From Modestobacter sp. VKM Ac-2984 (GTDB taxonomy: Bacteria; Actinomycetota; Actinomycetes; Mycobacteriales; Geodermatophilaceae): a stretch of 64,000 nt of DNA. Within the stretch, counting starts at the first letter, position 1. The number at the start of each line of letters is the position of its first letter. A model generated the notes under the pieces. That model was not told where the DNA came from and ran no database searches. It worked only from the letters and a program-made list of their open reading frames with translations. Location: positions 1 through 64,000 of the forward strand of contig NZ_JAPVBJ010000007.1 of NCBI RefSeq assembly GCF_026967985.1, in the 5' to 3' direction. This document shows positions 45,533 to 54,684 of the stretch, piece by piece. A program made the translations under genes and the position numbers.

Positions 45533-46530
45533 CGCGCACCGTCCTGGTCGCCCGGCTGGACAACGCCGGCGACGTGCTGCTGCAGGGCCCGCTGGTGCGC
45601 GCCGTGGCCGCCGGCGCCGACCGGGTGGTCTTCCTGGCCAGCCCGCAGGGCACGGCGGCGGCCGAGCTGCTGCCCGGCATCGACGACGTGCTGACCTGGC
45701 ACTGCCCGTGGATCGACGGCTCGCCGCAGCCGGTGGACGCCGAGGACATCGCCGCGCTCGCCGACCGGGTCCGCGCCCTCGGCGTCGAGGAGGCGGTGGT
45801 GAGCACCAGCTTCCACCAGTCGCCGCTGCCGCTGGCCCTGGTGCTGCGCACCGCGGGCGTGCGGCGGATCTCCGCGATCAGCGTCGACTACCCCGGCTCG
45901 CTGCTCGACGTCCGGCACCGGGTGGAGGACGACCTGCCGGAGCCGGAACGGGCGCTCTCACTGGCCCGCGCCGCCGGCTTCGAGCTGCCGGCCGGGGACG
46001 ACGGGAAGCTCGCCGTGCGCCGTCCGCTGCCGGCCACCGGCCAGGAGCCGGGCTACGTCGTCCTGCACCCCGGTGCCTCGGTGCCCGCGCGGGCCTGGCC
46101 GGTCGAGCGCTGTGCCGAGGCGGTCGAGGCGCTCACCGACGCCGGCCGGCGGGTGCTGGTCACCGGCGGGCCGGGGGAGCGGGCGCTGACCGCGGCCGTC
46201 GCCGGCCGGCGCGGCACCGACCTCGGCGGGGCCACCACGCTGGCCGAGATGGCCGCGCTGCTCGACGGTGCGGCCGCCGTCGTCGTCGGCAACACCGGCC
46301 CGGCGCACCTGGCCGCCGCCGTCGGCACGCCCGTCGTCTCCCTCTTCTCCCCGGTCGTCCCGGCCGTGCGGTGGGCGCCCTACGGTGTGCCCACCGTGCT
46401 GCTCGGCGACCAGTCCGCCCCGTGCCGCGACACCCGGGCCCGCGAGTGCCCGGTGCCCGGTCATCCCTGTCTGACGTCGGTGAGCCCAGCCGACGTCGTC
46501 GCCGCCGTCGACAAGGTGGTCGCACCATGA
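45529..46530 (+). CDS. Glycosyltransferase family 9 (heptosyltransferase-like)
   Basis: A 333-residue GT9 protein like WaaC/WaaF. 'VLVARLDNAGDVLLQGPLVRAV' (split, N-terminus), 'VVLHPGASVPARAWPVERC' (about 178-196) and 'VVVGNTGPAHLAAAVGTPVVSLFSP' (split, about 245-268) are the family signatures, the last binding the ADP-heptose. It should transfer a heptose from the activated donor made by this operon. GTG/ATG overlap (4 bases) couples it to the fusion gene before it and to the next gene. Confidence 0.88.
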   Translation: MTRTVLVARLDNAGDVLLQGPLVRAVAAGADRVVFLASPQGTAAAELLPGIDDVLTWHCPWIDGSPQPVDAEDIAALADRVRALGVEEAVVSTSFHQSPLPLALVLRTAGVRRISAISVDYPGSLLDVRHRVEDDLPEPERALSLARAAGFELPAGDDGKLAVRRPLPATGQEPGYVVLHPGASVPARAWPVERCAEAVEALTDAGRRVLVTGGPGERALTAAVAGRRGTDLGGATTLAEMAALLDGAAAVVVGNTGPAHLAAAVGTPVVSLFSPVVPAVRWAPYGVPTVLLGDQSAPCRDTRARECPVPGHPCLTSVSPADVVAAVDKVVAP

Positions 46531-47492
46531 ACGTCCTGCTCTGGCACGTGCACGGCTCCTGGACGACGTCGTTCGTCCAGGGCACCCACGACTACCTGCT
46601 CCCGGTGACCCCGGATCGCGGCCCCGACGGCCTGGGCCGCGCCCGCACCTGGGAGTGGCCCGCGTCGGCCCGCGAGGTCACCCCCGACCAGCTGCGCGAC
46701 GAGGACGTCGACGTCGTCGTGCTGCAGCGCACCCGCGACCTCGAGCTGGTCCGCGAGTGGCTCGGCCGCGAGCCCGGCCGCGACCTCCCGGCCGTCTTCC
46801 TGGAGCACAACGCCCCCGACGGGGCGGTGCCGAACACCCGGCACCCGCTGGCCGACCAGCGCGAGATCCCGATCGCCCACGTCACCTTCTTCAACCAGCT
46901 CTTCTACGACAACGGCAGCGCCCCGACGACGGTCATCGAGCACGGCATCGTCGACCCGGGCGAGCGGTACACCGGCGAGCTGGCCCGCGCCGGCGTGGTG
47001 GTCAACGAGCCGGTCCGCCGGGGCCGGTACACCGGCGGCGACCTGCTGCCGCTGCTGTCCGCGGCCGCGCCGCTGGACGTGTTCGGGATGGGCCTGGCCG
47101 GGCTGCACGAGCGCTACGGGCTGGACCCGGACCGGGTGGGCCTGTACGACGACCCGCCGCAGGCCGCCATGCACGACGAGCTCGCCCGCCGCCGGGTCTA
47201 CGTGCACCCGGTGCGCTGGACCTCCCTGGGACTGTCGCTGCTGGAGGCGATGCACCTGGGCATGCCGGTCGTCGGGCTGGCCACGACCGAGGCCGTCGAG
47301 GCGGTGCCGGCCGAGGCCGGGGTGCTCTCCACCCGGCCCGAGCGGCTGGCCGAGGCGGTCCGGCACTTCGTCGCCGAGCCGGACGCCGCCCGGCTGGCCG
47401 GCAAGGCCGCCCGCGCCGCGGCGCTGGAGCGGTACGGGCTGGACCGCTTCCTGGCCGACTGGGACACGCTGCTGAGCGAGGTGACCCGATGA
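46527..47492 (+). CDS. Glycosyltransferase (GT4-like)
   Basis: A 321-residue protein with 'LLWHVHGSWTTSFVQG' at the start, 'RDLPAVFLEHNAPDGAVPN', 'HVTFFNQLFYDNG' and 'TTVIEHGIVDPG' in the acceptor half, and 'VYVHPVRWTSLGLSLLEAMHLGMPVVGLA' (split) as the donor-site region. It is shorter than most GT4 enzymes. The start overlaps the GT9 gene (ATGA). It appears in the heptose operon in place of a classic heptosyltransferase III. Confidence 0.8.
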   Translation: MNVLLWHVHGSWTTSFVQGTHDYLLPVTPDRGPDGLGRARTWEWPASAREVTPDQLRDEDVDVVVLQRTRDLELVREWLGREPGRDLPAVFLEHNAPDGAVPNTRHPLADQREIPIAHVTFFNQLFYDNGSAPTTVIEHGIVDPGERYTGELARAGVVVNEPVRRGRYTGGDLLPLLSAAAPLDVFGMGLAGLHERYGLDPDRVGLYDDPPQAAMHDELARRRVYVHPVRWTSLGLSLLEAMHLGMPVVGLATTEAVEAVPAEAGVLSTRPERLAEAVRHFVAEPDAARLAGKAARAAALERYGLDRFLADWDTLLSEVTR

Positions 47493-48697
47493 GGATCGAC
47501 CTGGTGAGCGAGCACGCCTCGCCGCTGGCCGCGATCGGCGGCGTCGACGCCGGCGGGCAGAACGTGCACGTGGCGGCGCTCGCCGCCGGCCTGGCCCAGC
47601 GTGGGCACCAGGTCACCGTGCACACCCGCCGGGACGACGCCGCGCTGCCCGACCGGGTGACCACGGCGGACGGCTACGACGTCGCGCACGTCGCCGCCGG
47701 GCCCGCCCGGGTCGTGCCCAAGGACGAGCTGCTCCAGCACATGGCGACCTTCGCCGACGTGCTGCGCGCCGAGTGGTCGACGACCCGGCCCGACGTCGTG
47801 CACGCGCACTTCTGGATGAGCGGCCTGGCCTCGGTGCAGGCCGCGTCCGGCCTCGGCATCCCGGTGCTGCAGACCTTCCACGCGCTCGGCTCGGTCAAGC
47901 GCCGGCACCAGGGCGACGCCGACACCTCGCCCGAGCAGCGGATCGACCTGGAACGCGGGCTGTGCGCCGACGTCGACCACGTGGTCGCCACCTGCAGCGA
48001 CGAGGTGTTCGAGCTGCGCCGGCTCGGGCTGCCCAGCGACCGGGTGTCGATCGTGCCGTGCGGCGTGGACACCGACGAGTTCACGCCGGACGGGCCGGTC
48101 GCGCCGCGCTCCGGCCGTCCCCGGCTGCTGGTGCTGGGCCGGCTGGTCGAGCGGAAGGGCCAGGAGGACGCCGTCCGGGCGCTGGCCGCCGTCCCCGACG
48201 CCGAGCTGGTCGTCGTGGGCGGCCCGCCGACCGACGAGCTGGACACCGACCCGGAGGTCTGCCGGCTGCGGGCCGTCGCCGCGGAGCTGGGGGTCGCCGA
48301 CCGGCTGGTCTTCACCGGCGCGGTGTCCCGGGCCGACGTGCCGGGCTGGATCCGCTCGGCCGACGTCGTCCTGGCGGTGCCCTGGTACGAGCCCTTCGGC
48401 ATCACCCCGCTGGAGGCGATGGCCTGCGGCCGGCCGGTCGTGGCCACCGCCGTCGGCGGGCTGGTCGACACCGTCGCCGACGGCGTGACCGGCGACCTCG
48501 TCCCAGCACGTGACCCCGACGCCCTCGGGCAGGCGCTGGCCGCCCTGCTCGCCGACGACGAGCGGCGGGTCGCCTACGGCGCCGCCGGCGTCACCCGGGC
48601 CCGGACCCGCTACCGCTGGTCCCGGGTCGTCGCCGACACCGACGCCGTGTACCGGCAGGTGGTTTCCGCCCGGACCCCGGTGGAGGCCGCCCGATGA
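47489..48697 (+). CDS. Glycosyltransferase family 4
   Basis: A 402-residue GT4 enzyme. 'IDLVSEHASPLAAIGGVDAGGQNVHV' (split, N-terminus) with the GGQ loop resembles sucrose-phosphate-synthase/MshA-like GT4 proteins. 'VVHAHFWMSGL', 'VLQTFHALG', 'VSIVPCGVDTDEFTP', 'LLVLGRLVERKGQEDAV' and 'VPWYEPFGITPLEAMACGRPVV' (split, E-x7-E) follow in order. The start overlaps the preceding stop (ATGA). Confidence 0.9.
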   Translation: MRIDLVSEHASPLAAIGGVDAGGQNVHVAALAAGLAQRGHQVTVHTRRDDAALPDRVTTADGYDVAHVAAGPARVVPKDELLQHMATFADVLRAEWSTTRPDVVHAHFWMSGLASVQAASGLGIPVLQTFHALGSVKRRHQGDADTSPEQRIDLERGLCADVDHVVATCSDEVFELRRLGLPSDRVSIVPCGVDTDEFTPDGPVAPRSGRPRLLVLGRLVERKGQEDAVRALAAVPDAELVVVGGPPTDELDTDPEVCRLRAVAAELGVADRLVFTGAVSRADVPGWIRSADVVLAVPWYEPFGITPLEAMACGRPVVATAVGGLVDTVADGVTGDLVPARDPDALGQALAALLADDERRVAYGAAGVTRARTRYRWSRVVADTDAVYRQVVSARTPVEAAR

Positions 48698-48720
48698 ACC
48701 CCCTCGCTGGAAGGACCGTC

Positions 48721-49389
48721 ATGAGCACCGCACCCTCCTCCGACCTCGAGGTCGTCTCGCCCGACACCTGCACGCACCTCACCGGGCACGACCACGTCGC
48801 CTCGCTGCGCACCGCGCTGCGCGGCCTCGACGAGCAGGTCGAGACGCTGGACCGCTGGGGCCGGCTGCTCGCCGACGTGCTGACCGGGCCGTCCCGCGGC
48901 CGGCTGCTGGCCGCCGGGAACGGCGGCAGCGCGGCGCAGGCGCAGCACCTCACCGCCGAGCTGGTCGGCCGCTACCGCGCCGACCGCCCGCCGTTCTCCG
49001 CGATCTGCCTGACCGCCGAGACCTCGTCGCTGACGGCGATCGCCAACGACTACCCGGCCGACGAGCTGTTCGCCCGGCAGGTCGAGGCACACGGCCGGGA
49101 CGGCGACGTGCTGGTGCTGCTGTCGACCAGCGGCCGCAGCCCCAACGCGGTCGCCGCGGCCCGCCGGGCCCGCGAGTGCGGGATCACCGTGCTGGCGATG
49201 ACCGGCCCGGCGCCCAACCCGCTGGCCGCCGTCGCCGACGAGACGGTCGCCGTCGACTCGCCGTGGACCGCGACGGTGCAGGAGTGCCACCTCGTCGCGC
49301 TGCACCTGCTGTGCGCCGCCTTCGACGCCGCCGTGCTCGCCGACTCGCCCCGGATCTCCACCCGCAGCCACGTCGAGGTGGTCTCGTGA
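48721..49389 (+). CDS. gmhA: Sedoheptulose-7-phosphate isomerase, SIS domain (GmhA)
   Basis: A 222-residue SIS-domain protein. 'LLAAGNGGSAAQAQHLTAEL' (about 60-79), 'LTAIANDY' and 'VLVLLSTSGRSPNAVAAARRA' (split) are characteristic of GmhA, which turns sedoheptulose 7-phosphate into D-glycero-D-manno-heptose 7-phosphate. ATG 48721 has GGAAGGA six bases upstream and is preferred; an ATG at 48694 overlaps the preceding stop and would add nine residues. It supplies HldE, the next gene. Confidence 0.88.
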   Translation: MSTAPSSDLEVVSPDTCTHLTGHDHVASLRTALRGLDEQVETLDRWGRLLADVLTGPSRGRLLAAGNGGSAAQAQHLTAELVGRYRADRPPFSAICLTAETSSLTAIANDYPADELFARQVEAHGRDGDVLVLLSTSGRSPNAVAAARRARECGITVLAMTGPAPNPLAAVADETVAVDSPWTATVQECHLVALHLLCAAFDAAVLADSPRISTRSHVEVVS

Positions 49390-50783
49390 CCCGCGGGGTC
49401 TCCCGGCCGATCGTCGTGGTCGGTGACGCCCTGCTGGACGTCGACCTCGTCGGGACGGCGTCCCGGTTGACCCCCGACGCCCCGGTGCCGGTGGTCGAGG
49501 ACGTCGAGACCCGCGAACGCCCGGGCGGGGCCGCACTGGCCGCCGTGCTCGCCGCACGGTCCGCCGGCGGCCGGGAGGTCGTGCTGGTCACCCCGCTCGC
49601 CGACGACGAGGGCGCCGCCCGGCTGCGCGCCCTGCTCGACGGCCGGGTCCGGCTGATCGAGATCCCGGCCAGCAGCACCACCCCGGTCAAGCAGCGGATC
49701 CGGGTCGGTGACCACTCCGTCGCCCGGCTGGACAGCGGGGGAGCGGTCGCCACCTTCGGCGCGCTCCCGGCCGCCGCCGCGACGGCGATCGGGGACGCCG
49801 CCGCCGTGCTGGTCGCCGACTACGGCCGCGGCACGACGTCGGCCCCCGACGTGCGGGCCGCGCTCTCCGCCGCCTCGGGCCCGGTGGTCTGGGACCCGCA
49901 CCCCCGCGGCGCGGAGCCGGTGCCCTCGACCCGCCTGGTCACCCCCAACGGTGCCGAGGCGACCCGGGCAGCCGGCCTGGACGTGACCGGCGAGGGGCTC
50001 GCCGCGGTCGGCGCCCGGGCGGAGGCGCTCATCGCGCACTGGGGGGTCGGCGCCGTCGCGATCACCCTCGGTGCCCGCGGCGCCCTGCTCTCCTACGGCG
50101 AGGGCGCGCCGATGGTCGTCCCCGCCACCCCGGTCACCGGCGGTGACCCGTGCGGCGCCGGTGACGCCTTCGCCGCCGCGGTCACCGTGGCCCTGGCCGG
50201 TGGCGCGGTCACCGGCGAGGCGGTCACCGCCGCGGTCGCCGCGGCCGGGGCGTTCGTCGCCCGCGGCGGGGCCACCGCCTGGGACGCGGAGCCGGCCGTC
50301 GCGGACCCCGACACCGACGCGCCCCGCCCGGCGCCCCGGCTGGCCGCGGTGCTGGACCGGGTGCGCGCGGCCGGGGGCACCGTCGTGGCCACCGGCGGCT
50401 GCTTCGACCTGCTGCACGCCGGGCACGTCGCCACCCTGCAGGCCGCCCGCGGGCTCGGCGACTGCCTGGTGGTCTGCATCAACTCCGACGACTCGGTGCG
50501 CCGGCTCAAGGGCCCGACCCGCCCGCTGGTCACCGCTCCCGACCGGGCGCGGGTGCTGGAGGCGCTGGAGTTCGTGGACGCCGTCGTCGTCTTCGACGAG
50601 GACACCCCGGCGCAGGTGCTCGAGCAGGTGCGCCCGGACGTGTGGGCCAAGGGCGGTGACTACGCCGGCGCGGACCTCCCGGAGGCCGCGGTGCTGCAGA
50701 CGTGGGGCGGGCAGGCCGTCGTCCTGCCCTACCTGGACGGCCACTCGACCACCGCCCTGGTCGAGCGCTCCCGCGTCTGGTGA
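49386..50783 (+). CDS. hldE: Bifunctional heptose 7-phosphate kinase / heptose 1-phosphate adenylyltransferase
   Basis: A 465-residue two-domain enzyme. The N-terminal PfkB-type kinase (about 1-305) has 'VVVGDALLDVDLVG', 'VADYGRGT' and the catalytic 'GDPCGAGDAFAAAVTVAL'. The C-terminal nucleotidyltransferase (about 333-465) has 'GGCFDLLHAGHVATLQAAR' with the HxGH motif and 'VRPDVWAKGGDY'. Together these give heptose 1,7-bisphosphate and then, after GmhB, ADP-heptose. Length matches E. coli HldE. The start overlaps gmhA's stop (GTGA). Confidence 0.93.
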   Translation: MTRGVSRPIVVVGDALLDVDLVGTASRLTPDAPVPVVEDVETRERPGGAALAAVLAARSAGGREVVLVTPLADDEGAARLRALLDGRVRLIEIPASSTTPVKQRIRVGDHSVARLDSGGAVATFGALPAAAATAIGDAAAVLVADYGRGTTSAPDVRAALSAASGPVVWDPHPRGAEPVPSTRLVTPNGAEATRAAGLDVTGEGLAAVGARAEALIAHWGVGAVAITLGARGALLSYGEGAPMVVPATPVTGGDPCGAGDAFAAAVTVALAGGAVTGEAVTAAVAAAGAFVARGGATAWDAEPAVADPDTDAPRPAPRLAAVLDRVRAAGGTVVATGGCFDLLHAGHVATLQAARGLGDCLVVCINSDDSVRRLKGPTRPLVTAPDRARVLEALEFVDAVVVFDEDTPAQVLEQVRPDVWAKGGDYAGADLPEAAVLQTWGGQAVVLPYLDGHSTTALVERSRVW

Positions 50784-51748
50784 CCGACCCCACGCCGACA
50801 GAGATGGCCATTCCTGTCGACGGGCAGCCGGTGGCGGTGGTGTTGCGGCCGCTGGGGTTGGGGGACCTGCTCACCGGGGTGCCGGCGATCCGCGGCATCC
50901 GGGCCGCGGTGCCCGACCACCGGCTGGTGCTGGCCACCACCCGGGCGCTGGAGCCGCTGGCCGCGCTGATCGACGCCGTCGACGAGGTGCTGCCCGCCGT
51001 CGAGCTCGAGCCGCTGGACTGGGCCGGCCCGCCGCCGGAGCTCGCCGTCGACCTGCACGGCAAGGGCCCCGCCTCGCACGTCGTGGTGGCCGGCCTGCGC
51101 CCGCAGCGGCTGCTCACCTTCGACAGCCCCGGCTACCCCGGGCCGACCTGGTACGCCGACGAGCACGAGGTGCGCCGCTGGTGCCGGCTGGTCTCCGAGG
51201 GGCTGGGCGTCGACTGCGATCCGGACGCCCTGGACCTCACCGTCCCGGACGTCGAGCCGCCGGTGCGGGACGTCGCGGTCGTGCACCCGGGGGCGGCGTT
51301 CCCGGGCCGGCGCTGGCCGGCGGAGCGGTTCGCCGCCGTGGCCCGGCACCTGGCCGCCCAGGGGCTGCAGGTCGCGATCACGGGCGGCCCGGCCGAGCGG
51401 GAGCTCGCCCTGGCCGTGGCCGCGCAGGCCGGGCTGGGGGACGGCGCCGTGCTGGCCGGCCGGACGACGTCCCTCGAACTGGCCGCCGTGGTCGCCGCCG
51501 CCCGGGTGGTGGTCTGCGGGGACACCGGGGTGGCCCACCTGGCGACCGCCTACCGCCGTCCGTCCGTGGTGCTCTTCGGCCCGGTGTCACCGGCGCTGTG
51601 GGGGCCGCCGCCCCGCGCCCAGCACGTCGTCTGCTGGTACGGCGACGGCACCGGTGACCCCTGGGGGACGACGCTGGACCCCGCCCTGGCCACGGTCACC
51701 GTCGACGAGGTCACCACAGCCCTCGACGCCCTCCTCGCCCGCACCTGA
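50780..51748 (+). CDS. Glycosyltransferase family 9 (second heptosyltransferase-like)
   Basis: A 322-residue GT9 protein. 'VVLRPLGLGDLLTGVPAIRGIR' (split), 'LAVDLHGKGPASH' and 'VAVVHPGAAFPGRRWPAERFA' (split, about 173-192), then 'VVCGDTGVAHLATAYRRPSVVLFGP' (split, about 242-266). It differs clearly from the GT9 at 45529, so the two probably add different residues. Last gene of the operon; its start overlaps hldE's stop (GTGA) and a terminator follows six bases after its stop. Confidence 0.88.
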   Translation: MTDPTPTEMAIPVDGQPVAVVLRPLGLGDLLTGVPAIRGIRAAVPDHRLVLATTRALEPLAALIDAVDEVLPAVELEPLDWAGPPPELAVDLHGKGPASHVVVAGLRPQRLLTFDSPGYPGPTWYADEHEVRRWCRLVSEGLGVDCDPDALDLTVPDVEPPVRDVAVVHPGAAFPGRRWPAERFAAVARHLAAQGLQVAITGGPAERELALAVAAQAGLGDGAVLAGRTTSLELAAVVAAARVVVCGDTGVAHLATAYRRPSVVLFGPVSPALWGPPPRAQHVVCWYGDGTGDPWGTTLDPALATVTVDEVTTALDALLART

Positions 51749-51753
51749 TCCGG

Positions 51754-51787
51754 CCCCTCTGCAGGGTGGGGGCAGAGGGGTCCTTCT
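51754..51787 (+). terminator. Rho-independent terminator after the heptose operon
   Basis: CCCCTCTGC (51754-51762) and GCAGAGGGG (51772-51780) form a perfect 9-base stem with a 9-base loop, followed by TCCTTCTT. The minus-strand VWA gene ends just beyond at 51788, so it may work in both directions. Confidence 0.85.
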
Positions 51788-53449
51788 TCAGCCGCGGCGG
51801 CGGATGGCGTCGAACAGCACGCCCTGCAGGTCCTCGGGGTCCAGTGCCTGGTAGGCCGCACCGCCGGTCGCCTCGCCGATCTGCTCCAGCGCGGCGAGGT
51901 CGGCGTCGGGGCCCAGCGCGATCCCGATGACCTTCACCGGGCGCTCCGGGTCGGCCTCGGCGCGCAGGGTGTCCAGCAGGGCGGGCAACTCGATGGCCGC
52001 CGCGTCGTCGTCGTCGGTCCCGTCGGTGATGAGGACGACGCTGTTCACCGCGTTCGGGTCGTAGGCCTCCCGCGCGGTGCGGACGGCGGCGAGGGTCGTG
52101 TCGTACAGCCCGGTGCCGCCGGGGGCGAGCAGGTTGGGCAGGGTGTCGAGCTGCTCGTCGACCAGCTCCCGCTGCGTCCGGCCACCGGCGTCGGCCCCGA
52201 GGGCGCGCAGCGGGGCCAGCTCGACCCAGTCGCGCTCGCCGTCGAGCTGGTAGGCGAAGCCCCAGACGCCGCCGGAGTAGGAGTCCGGCAGCAGGGTGAG
52301 TGCGCTCTTGGTGGCGTCGCGAGCCAGGGTGGCGCGGGTGCCGTCGCCGGCCGGGGCGTTCATCGAGGTGGAGACGTCGATGACGGTGAGCAGCCGGGAC
52401 GGGGTGGCCAGGCTGGACAGCCGGCCGAGCAGGGCCTGCACCGCGGCGGCGTCCAGCTCCAGCGCCTCCGGCGCCTCTGCCTGCACACCGGTGCCGGGGC
52501 CGGCGCCCTCGGGCGCGGTGCCGGCGGCGTCGCGGAAGCCGGCGGCCCGGGCCTGCTCGCCGGCCGAGGCGGCGGTCAGCGCGTCGACCACGGCGTCCAC
52601 GGCCGCGGAGTCCTCCTCGGCTGAGGGCAGCCGCAGCACCGGGTAGTCCAGGGACGGAGAGCCCTCGCTCGGGTAGATCGCGACGAGGGAGTCGGAGCCG
52701 GCGGCGCGGTTGGCGGCCAGCACCTCCTGCTCGCTGACCGGCACCAGCGGTGCGTCGGCCCCGTTCTCGGTGCCGGTGGCCAGCGCGTCGGCGACGGTCG
52801 GCACGTCGCCCCGCCCGGCGGCCAGCACGGCCTCGACGACGGCGTTGTCGGCGTCCTCCCCACCGCCGAGCGACTGCCGGACGGCGGCCAGCACGGACAG
52901 CCCCTCGGCGCTGGCGGCCAGGTCGGGCACGGCCAGCGGTCGGCCGGTGGTCAGGGCCTCGCCCCAGCTGGGCGCATCGTCGGTCCAGCCCAGCTCGTCG
53001 GCGGCGGCGCGGCTGGTGGCGAGCACCAGCGGTGAGGTGGCCAGCGACCCGGCCACCTCGAGGTCGGCGCTGCTGGCGCGGGCGGCCCACAGCGAGGAGT
53101 CGGGCACCCACACCTGAGGGAGTGCGTCGGCGCCGAGGGAGCCCAGGGCGGCCAGCGTCTGCAGCGGCTCGGTGGCCTCGACGTCGGCCACGGCGCACGC
53201 GTCGCCGCCCAGCGGCAGCGGCTCGGCCAGCAGCTCCCGGACCAGCGTGTCGAGCTCGGGGGCCACGGTCACCCGGACGGTCTCGGGCTCGTCGCAACCG
53301 GCGGCCTCCGCCGTCCCGGTGTCCGGGCCGGTGGCCCACCAGGCGACGCCGGCGATCAGGGCCAGGGCGACCACGACCGCGAGCCCGGTGAGCAGGGCCG
53401 GTCGGCTGGCCGTCCCGGAACGGGCGGGAGTACGGGCGTGCCGCCCCAT
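51788..53449 (-). CDS. Membrane-anchored solute-binding-like + VWA-domain protein
   Basis: A 553-residue protein. One N-terminal membrane helix (about residues 18-40) is followed by a periplasmic-binding-protein-like domain (about 55-330, 'VRVTVAPELDTLVREL', 'PQVWVPDSS', 'VAIYPSEGSPSLDYPV') and a C-terminal von Willebrand A domain (about 365-553). The MIDAS metal site is intact: 'TVIDVSTSMN' (D-x-S-x-S), the later Thr in 'PGGTGLYDTT' and 'VLITDGTDDDD'. Proteins of this design are common on actinobacterial surfaces. Function is unknown. GGAG seven bases upstream supports ATG 53449. Confidence 0.83.
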   Translation of the reverse strand: MGRHARTPARSGTASRPALLTGLAVVVALALIAGVAWWATGPDTGTAEAAGCDEPETVRVTVAPELDTLVRELLAEPLPLGGDACAVADVEATEPLQTLAALGSLGADALPQVWVPDSSLWAARASSADLEVAGSLATSPLVLATSRAAADELGWTDDAPSWGEALTTGRPLAVPDLAASAEGLSVLAAVRQSLGGGEDADNAVVEAVLAAGRGDVPTVADALATGTENGADAPLVPVSEQEVLAANRAAGSDSLVAIYPSEGSPSLDYPVLRLPSAEEDSAAVDAVVDALTAASAGEQARAAGFRDAAGTAPEGAGPGTGVQAEAPEALELDAAAVQALLGRLSSLATPSRLLTVIDVSTSMNAPAGDGTRATLARDATKSALTLLPDSYSGGVWGFAYQLDGERDWVELAPLRALGADAGGRTQRELVDEQLDTLPNLLAPGGTGLYDTTLAAVRTAREAYDPNAVNSVVLITDGTDDDDAAAIELPALLDTLRAEADPERPVKVIGIALGPDADLAALEQIGEATGGAAYQALDPEDLQGVLFDAIRRRG

Positions 53450-53619
53450 CTGGGTTCTCCGTCGTGTCTGGTTCCGTGCAGGCGCCCTGCGGTGACCGCG
53501 GGGCCGACGCGGGCATCGCGTCGTCTCGGCACTCTACCCAGTTCTGGGGGACAGACGGTCGGCGTTCAAGCCCACAGCGTTCGGCCGATCACGCTCCGTC
53601 GCCGGTGCGGCAGACCAGG

Positions 53620-54609
53620 TCAGCCGGCCCGGGCCGCGTCACCGCGCTGGGCGGCGAACCACTCCACCGTGCGCCGGAGCCCCTCCTCGGAGGGCACGCT
53701 GGGCTGCCAGCCGAGCACCTCGGTGGCCAGGGTGGTGTCCGGCCGGCGCACCTTGGGGTCGTCGACGGGGAGGTCGACGAAGCCGACCTCGGACGCCGAC
53801 CCGGTGAGCCGGACGATCCAGCGGGCCAGCTCCAGCATCGACAGCTCGTCGGGGTTCCCGATGTTCATCGGGCCGGTCGCGGAGCTGAAGGCCAGCGCCA
53901 GGATGCCGCGCACCGTGTCGTCGACGTAGCAGATGGACCGCGTCTGGGAGCCGTCACCGGCGACGGTCAGCGGCCGCCCGGACAGCGCTTGGCCGACGAA
54001 CGCGGGGATGGCCCGGCCGTCGTCGGCGCGCATCCGGGGGCCGTAGGTGTTGAAGATCCGCACGATCGCGGTGTCGATGCCCTGGGAGGTGCGGTAGGCG
54101 GTGGTGAGCGCCTCGCTGAAGCGCTTCGCCTCGTCGTAGACCCCGCGCGGACCCACCGGGTTGACGTTGCCCCAGTAGTCCTCGCGCTGGGGGTGCTGGA
54201 GCGGGTCGCCGTAGACCTCCGATGTGGAGGCCAGCAGGTACCGGGCGCCCTTTTCCTTGGCCAGGCCCAGCGTGTGCAGGGTGCCCAGGCTGCCGACCTT
54301 GAGGGTCTCGATCGGCATCTTCAGGTAGTCCAGCGGGCTGGCCGGGGAGGCGAAGTGCAGCACCAGGTCGACCGGTCCCGGCACGTGCACGTAGTCGGTG
54401 ACGTCGCAGCGGACCAGCCGGAAGCCGGGGCGCTCCATCAGGTGCAGCACGTTCTGCGGGGAGCCGGTCAGGAAGTTGTCCAGGCAGACCACCTCGACGC
54501 CCCGGTCGAGCAGCTGCTCGCACAGGTGCGAGCCCAGGAACCCGGCACCCCCGGTCACCACTGCCCGGCGGATCTCCCGCGTGCTCCGCACTGCTCCCTG
54601 CACCGCCAT
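53620..54609 (-). CDS. uxs: UDP-glucuronate decarboxylase (UDP-xylose synthase)
   Basis: A 329-residue short-chain dehydrogenase-type enzyme. The NAD motif [12 protein letters not shown] is at residues 18-29, '[11 protein letters not shown]' and '[21 protein letters not shown]' (split) identify UXS over related epimerases, '[14 protein letters not shown]' carries the catalytic Ser/Glu, and '[14 protein letters not shown]' the Tyr and Lys. It makes UDP-xylose from the UDP-GlcA of Ugd (11576). ATG 54609 has GGGAG six to seven bases upstream; an ATG at 54636 is less likely. An imperfect 20-base palindrome lies about 80 bases upstream. Confidence 0.92.
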   Translation of the reverse strand: MAVQGAVRSTREIRRAVVTGGAGFLGSHLCEQLLDRGVEVVCLDNFLTGSPQNVLHLMERPGFRLVRCDVTDYVHVPGPVDLVLHFASPASPLDYLKMPIETLKVGSLGTLHTLGLAKEKGARYLLASTSEVYGDPLQHPQREDYWGNVNPVGPRGVYDEAKRFSEALTTAYRTSQGIDTAIVRIFNTYGPRMRADDGRAIPAFVGQALSGRPLTVAGDGSQTRSICYVDDTVRGILALAFSSATGPMNIGNPDELSMLELARWIVRLTGSASEVGFVDLPVDDPKVRRPDTTLATEVLGWQPSVPSEEGLRRTVEWFAAQRGDAARAG

Positions 54610-54684
54610 CTGCCGCTCCCGTTCTGCCGAGCCCACGCCGTGCCCGGCGGGTCCCCGCGGCCCTACCCGGAGATCAACTCGCCG

